DNA from: Rhyacichthys aspro
Taxonomy: Eukaryota > Chordata > Actinopteri > Gobiiformes > Rhyacichthyidae
Assembly (NCBI GenBank): GCA_036850595.1
Contig: CM072152.1
Location: forward strand, 8,885,640 to 8,949,639
Direction of reading: 5' to 3'
Length of the DNA stretch: 64,000 nt
Positions 24,238 to 37,800 of the stretch are shown piece by piece. The notes beneath the pieces were generated by a model that made no database searches, was not told the origin of the DNA, and was given only the letters and a program-made list of their open reading frames with translations. The number at the start of each line of letters is the position of its first letter. Positions within the stretch are counted from its first letter, which is position 1. The position numbers and the translations under genes were made by a program.

Positions 24238-25044
24238 CAATGGTGTCAAACTCAAGGTGGTGAGAGGCCACAATAGTAGAATCCTTTCAGGGGTTGAAGA
24301 TGGTGACAATTGGCTTTTATTGAATTTTGAATGTGAGATTTCCTCTTCATTTAAAGTTATCTTTAAGGTTAATTTCCTCATTTTATGGAAACAGGTTTAA
24401 GTTGGATTTGAACAGGTTTTAGATAGATTTGAAGAGGTTTTAGTTGGATTTGAACAGTGTTTAGATAGATTGGAACTAGTTTTAGTTGGACCTGAACAGG
24501 TTTAAGACAGATTGGAACAGATTTTAGAAAGGATTTAACCAGGTTTTAACTGGCTTTGAACAGATTTTAAATGGATTTAACCAGATTTTAACTTGATTTG
24601 AACAGGTTTTAGATGGATTTCACCAGGTTTTAACTGGATTTGAACAGATTTTAGATGGATTTAACCAGATTTTAATTTGATTTGAACAGGTTTTAGATGG
24701 ATTTCACCAGGTTTTAACTGGATTTGAACAGATTTTAGATGGATTTAACCAGATTTTAATTTGATTTGAACAGTTTTTAGATGGATTTGAACAGGTTTTA
24801 GTTGAATCTGAACAGTTTTTAGATGGATTTGATCAGATTTGAACTAGATTTGAGCAGGTTTTAGATGGATTTGAACAGGTTGTGGTTGGATTTGAACAGA
24901 TTTTTATTTATCTTTGTAACAAAAATAAAATCCATCTAATACCTGTTCAAATCTAATTAAAACAGTGTCAAAAATACACCCAAATAAATGCATCAAAGGG
25001 CCACATAAAACTTTGCCCCCCAGGCCTTAAGTTTGACATGTGTG
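24238..25044 (+). mobile_element. hAT-like MITE carrying a 21-bp minisatellite, copy B
   Basis: The left end reads CAATGGTGTCAAACTCAAGG and the reverse complement of the right end reads CACACATGTCAAACTTAAGG: imperfect terminal inverted repeats of the hAT look. The flanks tgctatgg and atttatgg share only their last five bases, so the 8-bp duplication is doubtful here. The unique ends match copy A at 13089-13742 in inverse orientation: aatcctttcaggggttga and gaatgtgagatttcc on the left, tgcatcaaagggccacataa on the right. The interior is a 21-bp array of about 510 bp. No transposase is encoded. Confidence 0.85.
24395..24905 (+). repeat. 21-bp minisatellite inside MITE copy B
   Basis: About 24 imperfect units close to ggttttagatggatttgaaca. 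Part of the array shows a higher-order pattern of four units (about 84 bp) repeated nearly unchanged, recognisable by the markers ggatttcaccaggttttaac and ggatttaaccagattttaa. At 24927-24965 a few units reappear in the opposite orientation (aaaatccatctaatacctgt), as at the matching end of copy A. The frame that is open in copy A is interrupted by stops here after about 24510. Confidence 0.85.
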
Positions 25045-25052
25045 ATTTATGG

Positions 25053-28000
25053 TTTTCCAAGACTATTGTAAGTGTAATATATGGGGTGACATCAAAGTTG
25101 TGCAGTCCACTATTCTCCTGTTTATAATGTGATGATGAATCAACATGAATGATGCTCTAGGGTAAACACAGTCTTTTCTGTGTCTTTTCTAGCCTTGCTT
25201 TGCATTTAAATGATGAACCAAAATAGGAGCTTTAGTTCGACTGCATCAACATATTCATCGTCTTTCTCTCCAAGTCTGTAGGTGTACACACATGAAATGG
25301 TGACTTTGTCGACTCTGAATGCATGCATGCATTTAGATGAGTGCAGGCGAACGTTATGTGCATCCTGCATGTTCGGAAAGCAGCCATCTCCCTCTATGGC
25401 ACTTTGCCATGTGAAATGTGCCTCCAAGCCTGCGAGATATGTGTGCATCTGTCGTCTTGTCATTTCTCAGGCAACGGTACTGTACAGGCCTGCTCTCAAC
25501 GGACGGATACGACGCTATATAGGCCAACATGTTTCCCACCAGATGTGGAACTGGATCACTCATACTGTAGAATTGCCGCAGTTCTCTGTTCATATTGATA
25601 AATCATTGTATAAACAGCTATTACGGATAACAGATGCTGAAAGATCCATTGTTTTCATTTGCACTTCTGTTCACGTCTGTAGCAACGCTGCAGAAAAAAA
25701 GGGCACGAGAACAATAAAAGTGGTGCTCTGCAAGTTCTAATCATTTGACTAAAAACAAAAATAAGTAACTGTTTTTTTGTTTTTTTTTAAATCACTGTGA
25801 ATCATGAAGGTACAAGCTCCATCTGTCATTACCATAAAATAATATCTGCATGTCTCTGCCTTGCCTTTACATGGTAATTAATCACTGCCACTTTCAACAG
25901 ACAGATATGAAATTTACATAATATAATCATGTGGTTATTTTGTGCAAGATGCGCAGTGACAGACTACAGCACAATCACAAGGTAGACTTTAGCCTCCCAC
26001 CGGGCCAACTGTTTAATAGTCTGAGTAAAGCTCCAGCTCCAAAACCACATTGAATCTGTACCCTGAATGTCAAGTTTGGTGATCTTTGTCTGTAGCTATA
26101 GTAACATCACATATCCTCTTGGTTCTTGTAGCTTACTGCTGTTTGAAAAAAACATTGTCTTTTCTCTCAAAAAAACAAGAATGACCTTTCTCCTTAGTCT
26201 GTGGGGATTTATGCGTGCTTGTATTGCTGGCCAGTGTTTATATGTGTCCCTGGAATGAGCTTGTACGGGCGTTGTACTGCCTTTTGGTATTGCTGGTATT
26301 CTGTCAATGTAAAAGTGTGCTGTGGTATTTAGGCCTCAATAGCTGCTAGTGTTTGCCGTTGATTAAAAAAAAAAAAGAAGAAGAAGAAGTTATACTTACT
26401 TTAAAATATTGTGAAAACTTCTACAATATGCTTTTGTTATGGCCAAGAGTCCTTCTTCCGTCCCTTCTGTGTCTTCTGCTGATTTCTTGTGTGTATTTGT
26501 TTATGCAACTCCTGATGTGCAAGTCCTTTTCTGTGATTGGTGGCCGGGTTTGACTCTCCTTGATGGTTGGCTCCTTGTGCTACAGTCTGCTTTCTGGTTG
26601 GTCCATTGCTACAGCTCTCCCAATCGTCACCTTCTGTCTGTTCATAAACTCAACCCATACTTTAAATTTGCTGTGACTTTGTTTCTTGACAATCGGGCAC
26701 TAGCCACTTTCGTTTGTGTATTGTGGTAACTGGAAGAAGTGTGCACCGTGTAAAAATTAGCAGCCTGTGCTATTGTTAGACCCCTGGTGCTACTTGTGTT
26801 GTACTTATGTTTGGATAGACAGTGTAGTTGTTGTTCTTTTGGAATTGATTTAGGTGGGTGAGATTTTCAAAACTCTAGAAAGAGCCTCCTTTTATTATAG
26901 TACTTTCTTTGTTTTCTATAAGTAGCACTCGTGTGGCACTTGTTCATCTTTATTGTCTTTTTTAGGTTACTCCCTGCACATTTCACTTGCCCCAAGCCCT
27001 TTTTTAAAATAAATTAACTGTTTAGTTGACTATTGTGTTATTTCCCTTCTTCCCCCAAGCAGTTGGGTTGTAACACTTTGTGCAAAGAAAAACAAACAAA
27101 CAAAACAGTTACAAATATGTCAAACATTTCCAAAATTTACCCACTAACTTTAACTTTTAACTTTAAATATTATTTCTAAACCTCCAGGCCTATTATTTGT
27201 GAATGTAAAAAGATGCAACTATAAAAGGTAATTCAAAGTTCAGTACTATTTTGGGTCTATACGCTTTGGAACAGTATGGCCACCTGGTGCCAATGTCAAA
27301 ACTATGCATAACACCAGTGTAGTTATATTAATCTGCAGTATGTGACTATTTCTGGTGATAGAATCCAAATGGACAGTCTTTCCCTGAATGTATCATACTA
27401 ATAATAATTCAAGTAACAGAATATGTAATATAAGTAACATGTTTATACATACATTTCATCTCACAGCACTGTTTCAAATGGCTATCTGTGGTTTCTTGTC
27501 CTTGCTATGCTGGGCACAATGACTTCTGCCCGTGGTCCAAACATAGGCCACTCTAAACCCTTTGAGACATGCACGGACCAAGCATTCACAACAACATTTA
27601 TCACTAAGCTTCCTTAAGGTTTGGATCAAAACAGAAAACAACTCATTTGGTTAGCTGCTGGTCTGCTTAGAGTTCACGGCAGCAATTTCAGCTCTGGACC
27701 AAATGATACAACAGACTGGACTTTTATAACAGACACACTAGACTGAAGAGTGTGTGGATAAGGGCTCAGTCTGACTGGACTGATGTTAAAAGAACCAAAA
27801 TGATTAAATGTTTCCTGTGAACTCAACATGAGCCTGCACCAAACTCTTCTAAGGGATTTTAGCTTCTCGTTGCTCTATGTTTGCCCTCTGCTTAATTTGT
27901 TTAATTCCAACAGACTTCCCTCTTTCCGCTCTCGGTGAACTGTAATTTTAATGTTACTCTTCCTGTTTTGGTCCATTTAGACGTGCATCAATCAAACCGT

Positions 28001-28134
28001 ACAGGAATTGGAAACAGACCAAGACCCGGATTTTCAAGAGGTATTGGCAAAATTTTTTAATGTGCACCAGGTTTGCAAAGAAGCCTTCACACTATAACAC
28101 TACAAAATGATCACACTAGTATATCAATATTATG
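25053..28134. other. Non-coding stretch
   Basis: No gene recognised. The longest open frame of the window (25282-25740, plus strand, 152 codons) lies here but overlaps three other open frames and has no familiar domain. A (GAA)n run is at 26374-26390. gccacctggtgc (27279-27290) is an 11 of 12 minus-strand CTCF-core match. Confidence 0.5.
27981..28040 (+). other. Putative 60-nt exon
   Basis: The segment follows a good acceptor (ttcctgttttggtccatttag) and ends at AAGAG|gtattgg, an acceptable donor. It is exactly 60 nt and open in all three frames. Frame 1 reads TCINQTVQELETDQDPDFQE. I recognise no protein family; splicing is inferred only. Confidence 0.13.
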
Positions 28135-28205
28135 TTTATTTATTTATTGCAATATTACAATGAATTGCCCCAGAGGGCTTTACAGGCTGCACAAGACAAC
28201 ACCTC
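28135..28205. repeat. Dispersed repeat fragment
   Basis: The segment gtttatttatttattgcaat followed by ttgccccagagggctttaca and ctgcacaagacaacacctcc resembles the end of a common teleost dispersed repeat with GCCCCAGAGGGCTTTACA. The family is not named and the boundaries are approximate. Confidence 0.35.
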
Positions 28206-31200
28206 CTTTTGAAATGATGTGAACCAGTGACACACAGTTTCAGGAGTTGAAGAAAACAAACAGTAAAAAGAATCAACATTTTTGGCAAATGAGGAGTGCT
28301 GGACTGGGAAGAGTCTAATCAGGCCTGAAGGAAGCTGGTAGAGAACAGCTGGTGACCTCTGATGTTCAAAGGATGGCTGTGCACCAAAAGTCTAACTGGT
28401 GCCAGTTCTCCCCGGAGCACGCACAAGACAAGGAATAATAAAAGCACATCTCTTTAATCATCGTTCAAAACACTAATTATTATCATCCTCCTTAAAATAA
28501 CACCCACTGATTTAAATAATTACAGTATTTACAACAAAACTCATTCTACTGGTGTTATTATTAATGGATTTTTAATAATTTAGGAGCTTTCAAAAGACTT
28601 GTGGTATAAATCATTCATCATATCATCAAGGAACAACACATTCATTCAAGTTGAAAAAAATAATACAAAAAATAAAAAACTACCAAGTACCACTTTTTTT
28701 TTTTTTTTTTTTGCAATGTGTGTCAAGGACTTCCATAAAAAAGAACCACATGACTCCACAACAGCAGTATTTACTGGCCAAACTTTAACAAGTTAGAATG
28801 CAACTTCATTGGTCTTTTCAAATGAGGGCAAGAAAATTAGTAGATCCTTCAAGGACAAACTTTGATTGCCCACAGCAAAATCAGCCGCTGATTGCACAGC
28901 ATCCATTGTACTTTGCTGGACTTGCAATTTGTGCACAATTCAGCAAAAATGGGTGTTAGACTTGGAAGACTTAATTAAAACCAGAGTTAGTTTGCAAGAC
29001 AGTGTGCTGTTTTTGTTTTGTTTTTGTTTTTTTTGTTTGTTTGTTTTATTTCATTAGATTTACAATCAGCAACACCCTTCTGTTCTAGAGTCCTGTCACT
29101 ATATGGATATAAGCTAATGTAAGCTCATATTTTTCATTGTTGTGACTTTTGCTACATAGCCAAAGAATAGAGCGATAGGAGATGCACTGCAGCTTCTTTA
29201 TTTCTTTATTTTTTTTATAAACATTTGCCTGGTGTATAAAACAACTGAAGTTTTGTGGCATAAAGCTCAGTAACTGTGGAATTGGAAATGCTTAATAAAG
29301 TCCAACAGTCTGAGATCTACGCTGGCTTTTTGCCATTATAGGAGATAGAACGCACTGAGTCACATGAGAACTCTATTGGTCAAAGCTGTGACTTTAGCTT
29401 GGTTCATTCAACAGCAGTTAACTACTTTTGATCATGTGTTACAGAACACTTTGAGTGCACTACGTTCACTAGTCACCACTACAAAACTGCATGAGCATCA
29501 GAGAATGCCCTACATAGTAAGAGAATGCTTTTTGTGATGTAATATTTCTGTGTGATCTCCACTACTCAACCTTAGCCCTGTGACTTTGTATCAGTTGATG
29601 ACACTGACTTGCAAATACACTTTGGCATTTTAAAATTGGAGGAAAAATGAGTTAACCATGGTTATGTTATATTGTTCTCCTCATTTCTCTAAGTTTTGTC
29701 ACATTACTGCTTTTGGAGTGTGTGGACATGCAAGTCAACTCAATGTTCCCCTTTTAGTGATGCACAATATCTGCTACTGGACAATACATTTATGTGTATG
29801 AAAGGCTGCCTGCAGGGTGTTCATTCAAGCAGTTGTAAAGATGTAGCGCGCCACCCATTGAGAATAGTTGTACACTGGTTATACAGCCATTAACAAAACT
29901 ACTGATTTACACCAATGACAACACAATCAATCATGTTTGTTCCCTTGAAGGAAAGAAAGTAAGCATACTTTCTCACCAAGTGTGAATGATTGCTTGTTTC
30001 CACGACAGATTATCTGTGTGCATTCAAGTGTGTGGCTTCCAAATTATTGACTGATGTTGCCGGGCCAACAAGCCCCAGTGTCGTGGTCCGAATGCAGACA
30101 AGCCATCTGAGGAAAGAAGGCGCTCTGCAAAGAATATCTGAAGGGAAATGACTCAGATAATATCTCCACTAGACATGATATCTGTTTCAGCCCATTGTCC
30201 TAAAAGGCAGCAAATAAGATGGGATATCAGATTACTTTTCACTGAAGTGGGTTAAAAAAACATTGCCACTGAGATGTCTCTATTTCAGTAAGACCCAGTA
30301 AATCCCAGCTTTTGCCTCTGAGTCTGTTGATAAGACTGCAACAAAAAAAACATTGCTTTCTCAGCAGATAAAAAAGAGAAGTACGGTCGATGTCCGGACA
30401 TTTGTCGAGACCCAAATGCTAATTTATAAATTAGTAAGTACCTTAGTGCAATTGGGATTCGAGTCGACAAAGCATTTAAATATATCCCAGTATACACACA
30501 GTGATCAATGTAAAGTCTCTCACTGTGTTAAAAGATTTCAGTGTGAGTGCATAAGAACATGCAATACATATGAGGAAATGTGGCCTGGTTTTCTAGCACA
30601 CATTAAAAATGGGGGCAAATGCAATTTCACAGTTTATCTTCCGCTGCTTGTTATAATTTCTCAAAAAAAAAAAAAGCTTGAAAAAAGTGGACAAAAGATT
30701 TAGGCTCTGCACACCTAAAATTGGGACGTGTGTGTGGGAGAGACTTTATTCACTGTCCTTCAGAAAGAATGAGAGCAGTCCATACGCTCTTCCTAAAAAA
30801 AATAATCGTGCCAAAGCTGCAAACAGCATCCTGACACCACAAACCCACATCGCAACACAAAAAAGTGAAAGAAGTTACACTGATGGCACAAACAATTCCA
30901 ACATTTGAAACTGATGAGGCTGTAAGGTGAAGATCCAAATGGGGTACTTTATCCTGTTTTGAATATTGGCTGTACCCTTATGTGGGTGTCATTTTGGTCT
31001 TTGCTGTGGAGTTATGGAGTGAGGATGTTGTTTTCAGGAGGAAAGTGGACCATCAGGTGTGTACTCCACCTGATGCAGTTCAGATGGACAGAAATGAATG
31101 TGTGAGTGAGTGTGCAGCAATTTTTTCTTCCCTACATCTGACATCCAACCACCATCAGCACCTAACAACTAGAAGGACTCCAATTCAATACAAACTTGAG

Positions 31201-34200
31201 CACTGAACTCAAGCTATTGTGCCTAATTTTTCCCTCACTTAATGTAGACCATTCACTTGAACCAGATTTGTTGTCTGCGCCAAAGAATGAATGAACAACT
31301 CAAGCCAGACAAAGCTCATTGGTTAATGTCAGTGTTTTCCGTGAATCAGCCTTTAAACATTTAATGAGCCCAAAATTTGTGAACTGTAATGATTCTAATT
31401 ACTTCACCGTATCTATATCTGTACAAACTGACTCATCAGATGTTAGTGCACAACAGAGACAGGTCTTGGATATTCCTCCCACATATCTATCAATGATTTC
31501 TGTTTTGAAGAAAGAAAAAGCTGGTTTCACATCATTAATGTATTTTCTAGAATGGAAAGAAGAGAACCAGAAATGTCTAATGATTTTTTTAATGCAATCA
31601 ACACTGCGTACTACTCTGTTAGTTCCATTTTGACTGAAAGCCTTATGTATACATAAACAAATCCCTAATCCCTAATTGTCCACTGTAGTATCAAGAGTAG
31701 AGAATAACTGTGGTATCAACAGCCATCTGCTCGCTGCTTTAGAGGGACATCTCTGGAACGTGATCGACCCCAGCAGAATGTTAATGAGGAAGGAGGCAAA
31801 TTGTTGCACATGAAATAGTCACAGATGGGAGTGCAAATCAAGTGGATGTCCTGCCGATAGAATACATTGGAATAATCACTGTTTATTTTCTCCTCGATTG
31901 AGAAGATTTTTTTTTTTCCTTTATTTGTTTTTGTGTATAATGAGTTTGTTCGTGTTCTAAAGCGTTTGTGTACTTTATGTTGATAGCATACATACATTTA
32001 CATAACTTGCATATTAATTTTACTTGTGTACCGTGTACCTACCTTTTCCACAGCTTAATAAGAATGATTGTTTTTAGGAGCAATGTGTGATGTCTGGATG
32101 AGTGGGTGAGTATTTCTACAAAACTGCAGCTCTTCTGTGCTAAAAAACACTGGTCCATCACCAAAAGTGATCAAAAGAAAGAAAATAAGTTAGCCTGTGA
32201 CAGAAAATCTGTGTTAAATGCTGGACAAACAAGTCCCAATCTGTGGCAACCCAACTTAACCCCCCGGACTAAAAGGAGCTGATCCGAACAGCTTTTTGCC
32301 AGATCCCACCGTATATACTCAAAAGTCTATAGTGGAGTGTGGACTTTGATGGGTCTGGGCTGACACATAGGCAAAAAGGGTAGATAACCACTAGAGCATG
32401 TTATGGTTGATAAATGTAAATGGTTTCAGAGCACAAAATTAGCATTGTAGCAATGTATTCTCAAATGAAGCATAAAGATATCATGATGATAAAAAAAAAA
32501 TCCAAGAGAAAAGTCCAAACTGTGTTTTACAAAAAATCTTCCCACAGCTGTGAATATGCCAGAAACAATAACCTTCTTCTACTGTTTATTGCAGCAGTGT
32601 ATGGCCCCAGACTGTAGAACCACTACACAGCAGGATTTACTCACTTCTTTGTACTCAATGGAAATACATCAACATTTTAGTTCCTTTCAAATACAATTTA
32701 TTTAATAACTAGGCAGTTGCTGTTGTTGAAACAGTATCATAATTCATATGCTCACACATACAGTTACATTGCTTAAAGCAGTGGTAATAATCCATTCTCT
32801 GAGTTAATGTTATCCCACTATCCAGGCAATAAGTTGTAACGCACTGACAGCCAGTCCATTCATGACAAAGACTTACACTGTCAGCGGTAAAAATGAACTC
32901 TGATTTTCCATTTGGCTGCTTTGGGCTATAGATATGGTAGATTAAGTGAGAAAATATCTGTTGCCTAAATGGAAATGATAAATCATAAAACACTGTTTGA
33001 GTCTTCAGTGACAATGGCCAAGGCATTCGAAGCATCTCGCCAGATGTTGCCTGGAGCTCTTCAATTAACTGAAATGAGCTGTGTGTCTTTAATATTTAAT
33101 TTAGGTAGTCTCAGTCACTTCTCTACTCTCAGCAATTGAGCTGATCTTATTTACTTCACACTAATTTCTATTGTCATAAGACTGACACCACCCTGAAAGA
33201 ATAGGATACTCTCTAAAAGCCTAAGTAAGTGTTGATTTGTCATTGTCTGAGCAGACTGAGTAGCACTAATGCTATGCAAATAATAATAACACAAAAAAAA
33301 CAGTAGCAGTGGGAGTAAGATGAATTATTAGTCTATCAAGCTTCGAGTGATTCATTCAGTGTGGGTGAAACAGTAGACATACACACTCACACAGAGGCTT
33401 TCATCATATTTAAATCGAGTTAAAGACAACAAGCAACACCAACGCTCAATTTAAGGTTAATTTCAACTGTGACTTCACACTTGCGCCCACTGCATGGGAT
33501 TTGAGAAGTGGGCGGGAGTTGTACAGTGACTTACCTAACAAAACAGAAGCACAAACGCACCCAAGAATATGCTTCGTTTTCGTTCAACAATGGCCGGGGG
33601 AAGCAGTCAAATGCTGTTCACAGCTTTACCTCAAAGGAACTGTACCAGATGAATCTCAGAACACAACCTGCTGTTAGTCATCAAAGAATCACATCATAAT
33701 CTTCCTTAATTTGCATGCAGTATACAGTTTTCTATGTAATCTAGTGCTGACATGTTGCCACCTCTCTTTTCAACCCATTTAGAAACCCTAAGCCTTCATG
33801 TGCTTCTCTCCCAGCAGTGCTCTGTTTGTCTGCTGTGAGTAATGGTACAGGGACACTAAAAAAAGTGTAAATAATGGATTCTTCCATTGGGTTCTATGGA
33901 CCTCAAAGTTGCACTGTGGAACATGTCATTTAAAGCAACATTTCTGAACTTTATATTAACACCCTTTGCATTATATTGCATTATATCTTGGAAAAATAGT
34001 TTTAAAGCTGTGTAGGACCCAGAGGATGTGTCATCACTTCTTGTTCCTGTTTCTAAAGCCATCTAGAGCAGACTGAACAATGCTGGATGGAGATTAATGT
34101 TTTTGTTTGAGCACACAATCTAGCTATTCTGCTTTTTATCGCATTTAGCCATGCAATAAAAAAGGTAAGGAATAAGGTATGGTGTAGCTATCTGCCCTTT

Positions 34201-34783
34201 TATCCTCAGAAATGGCCAAAAACTAATCAACCCAACTTTAAAATGGCATTTGTTTTCCAAGATAAGGGAATAATGTTATTTTGAGGTGACAGTTTGGCAA
34301 CATTAACACTGATTACAGGTTATAACCCACTATCTGTTGGTGGGATATATTTATAATGTATATAATTAGGCAGGAAGAAGGCTTACAATCAGCATGCTGG
34401 ACAATCATGGACAGTCATTCATAGTATCAGGTGTTAACACTGTTGGGCCACATATCATGGAGGTCTATTGGAGCCAATGCAAAAGGCAAATCCACTGAAG
34501 TTGTGAGCTTTACATGGCAGGGGTTCTTGGCTTAGCTGTGTTTTTGAAAGTGTATCTTGAGAAACCCATACTGAAGATTCCAAAAAAGTGTAAAATGAAT
34601 GCCCGCAAATTAGATAAAATGACTAGCCCCTTGGTTTGTGGAACTTGTAGCCCTTCTATTCAGTGTGACTTTGCCCTGAGCAAATGGTGAATTTTACTGA
34701 AGTCATTGCCAACTAAGGTAATGAGGACATAATTTAAAACACTGACTCATGTTCTGTTCTTTTTTTTCTCTTTGTTTCTGTAG
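28206..34783. other. Non-coding stretch
   Basis: No gene recognised. T-runs lie at about 28690-28712, 28999-29050 and 31905-31918, and an A-run at about 30663-30675. A small hairpin with 9-bp arms (catcaggtg / cacctgatg) at 31051-31075 pairs two E2-box motifs. Confidence 0.55.
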
Positions 34784-34874
34784 CTGCTCATCAACAGGTG
34801 GTGAGTCGGTTTGTGTGCAACAGAGAGAGAAATGTGAAGAGACACAAATGAGACACCTGCTATATCCTGTGTAG
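34784..34874 (+). other. Putative 3' exon with strong splice acceptor
   Basis: One of the best acceptors in the window (ttcttttttttctctttgtttctgtag) ends at 34783. From 34785 a frame of 29 codons stays open to TAG at 34872-34874 (starts CSSTGGESVCVQQREKC, three cysteines). Alternatively a 17-nt exon would end at the donor-like gtgagt at 34801. No upstream exon was linked and no family is recognised. Confidence 0.15.
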
Positions 34875-37800
34875 CATCAGGGTAGCCAGGACCGGAGGGA
34901 GAGCGTTGTGTTAATCAGTTCTTGAGGCATCCAGCTGAGCCCACCTGTGGTTTGACCAGACTAGATAGCCAAGTGTTGGTAGAACCAATTCGTGCCGTAA
35001 CTTTTTTTCAATAGATTTTGTATAGGCCCACAAGAGGTTAGGTTATTTCCAACGTGTAATATTGTCTCATCTTCTTCTCTCATGATGGAAAAACAACACT
35101 ACAGTTTTTCCTGGCTGTTGATGTTATTGTTATCCAAACTTCAAAACTTTTTACCTCAACTTGAATACAAATCTGTAAATGTAATAAGTCACAGTGAAAA
35201 TGGAGTAGACCAAAACTTTGTCTGTAGATGTCACCATGTTCCATGTGCAGATTACAATTTTGCACCTCACATTCCTCTCTTTGTAAAGCATGGGGACAGC
35301 CAGTTTGTCCTTTCTAGAAAAGTAAACAATGGTACTTCCAGTGTGTTCTAAGGAGCATTAATGTCTATTTTTCAGGACTGCCAAATGCAATTTTTTTTTT
35401 TTTTTTTTTTGTAAGTCAGAAGAACCAAATTGTTTAATCACTGCATCTCTCTGGCCACAAGAAGCTATGTGTAATCATTATCTTTAAATTCGTTTGTATT
35501 TTGTATCCATAGTCAATAACAACCTTGGTATGACATGCATTGACAGACATATATATATTTTTCAGATGCATGACATAGTCCAGTAGCCAAATGCCATATG
35601 CCTTTTGCATTTTGAAAAGAGAACTAGACACAAAGAAATGCAAAAGACTTTGTGTGTGTTCTTGTTTGAAACATTGTTATATAAATCACCACTGGCGTAG
35701 GCGTTGTTCTCCGAGTGGGCTTGTATCTATCTGTTTTGATGTGTGTATGTATGCAGATGAGAATAGGCATGTGGCCAGAATCCCAGCACAGCTGCCAGCG
35801 CACAGAATAGCCTGGTTTATTCAATGCTGCCTCTCTGAAGTAAAAGCAAATCTGTTTGTGGTCCTTGGTGAGACGAGAAGCTGTGTCCGTGAATCATCCC
35901 CAAAGCAGTTTTATGGCTCTAATAAAAACTGTACTTATGCGGGCTACTCTAACAACACCAATTGGGAGCTCTAGCCAAAATCTGAATGCACTCCGAGGTA
36001 ATATCCCCATGGTTCAACCTTGAAAAAAACTGACTAAAGCAACAAGGTGCTCATTGTAAAGAGATTTGCACGGTTGAATAGTGTGCCCTTCTGCAAACAC
36101 CAAACAAGACAAGACTTTTATTTGCAATGTGCAGTGAATTCTATGCTGAAAAACAAATCCTTCATTCATGGTCTGTTATTCTTCAGCATCTATATGTAAC
36201 TTTTTACCTTAAACACTGAGCCTCAATAAAACATGGCCTATAGCTGCTCTCTGGGTCAGATGCTGAGAAACTGCACCATGTAAGTTGAGGGGAGCAACCT
36301 GGCGATATGATATTATAACTTACTTAGCATGTAATAGCTGTGATATTAAAAGTGGGCAATTGTTTTTGGCGACACACCTATTTTTTGTCATGAGTAAACT
36401 TCTGCACATACTACACTTGAAATATTTGCACACATTAGGCAACAACACAGTCACTAACACATACAGTACATATCTGCACCAAAAAATTAGGATTAATACT
36501 CATAGTCAGTCCACATGCTGTTTGTGTTCACTCTTTCCCGGGTGGTAAACAAAAGCACTCTGTTTTTTAAAGGGGATGACATAAAAGTGTGTTTGAACAG
36601 TGCAGTTATTCTGATGGCCTTTGTAAAGCACAAATTAATGCTTGCTCTAGCTTTTTTAAATATTACCCAACTGACATAAAGCATTTGAGTGTGAATCAAT
36701 TAGCCATTCAAAAAATTAAATTTTATCACTTTTTGCCAGAGCAACGTAGCTTTTTATGAATCGTGCAGTGAAAAAATGACCACAATTCTTTGAAAAAATT
36801 GTGAATTTCAAGTAATGTTTTTAAACCAAATTGTCAGTCTTCAAAGCAGTAAGTATTTGCATCTTGCTGCTGTCTGTATAGAAACACACTGACCCAACAC
36901 AAACTGAGCAGTAATAAGGCCTCCTCTCCATGTTACTTACATATTATTGAGGCCCAGCTCCAATCTGTTTTCCTGCCAGACGCTGCTCCTTCCACGCTTT
37001 AAGAGGACACTTATAATCTTGAGGCAAACAGCTCTAATTTATGAGACCTAGTAAATGTGTGTTACTCTACAAATAACTTGAGTTCAAGTGTAAACAACCT
37101 CTTACAGAATGAGTATTTTTGGGACACATAGTCAGAAGAAGTGCCACTGAAGTGCTTAATATGATTGCTGCTGAGGTAAATAGAGAGATTCACACTTAAA
37201 AGTAGATTTACAGAAAAATCATGGTGTGGTAGCAAAACCACAAAATCAATGCATTTTATTCGTTTTAATAGTGACAGTGTAGCATGTCAATGGAGCAGAC
37301 ACAGTTACAGAGAAATAATGAGGCTCAGATGTTTGTAAATTCGATTAATTGAAGGCGTCGCATGTGAGACTCAAGGGACCGGAATCATGCACATGGGCGA
37401 CCTCTTATTTTATACACTCAATTTTCATGTTTGGTTTATTTATAATTCATTAACAGTTATCTGGATGTATATCACATTGAGACTACTACAGGGAATTGAT
37501 TTCCCATTAATGCAGAGTGTGAGTTAAGTGCTGTTTTTTTTATTTACCACCACTGGAGCCAAATGTAATTATAATTTCTTATTTTGCTGTATTATTATGA
37601 TATGACAACGAAAAGGAAAAGAAGATAAAATCAAGCCGACTGGATATTGGCTCACCTTTGGTCCTAATAATCAATCCGTTAGCCTATACTTTTAACCTAA
37701 TATATCAAATGGCATGTCATGATTAAGAGGTCGGTGTTTTTAAATTCTATGCCAATGGCTGATGTGATTGGCCATGACAGACTTTAGCCTCTGATGACCC

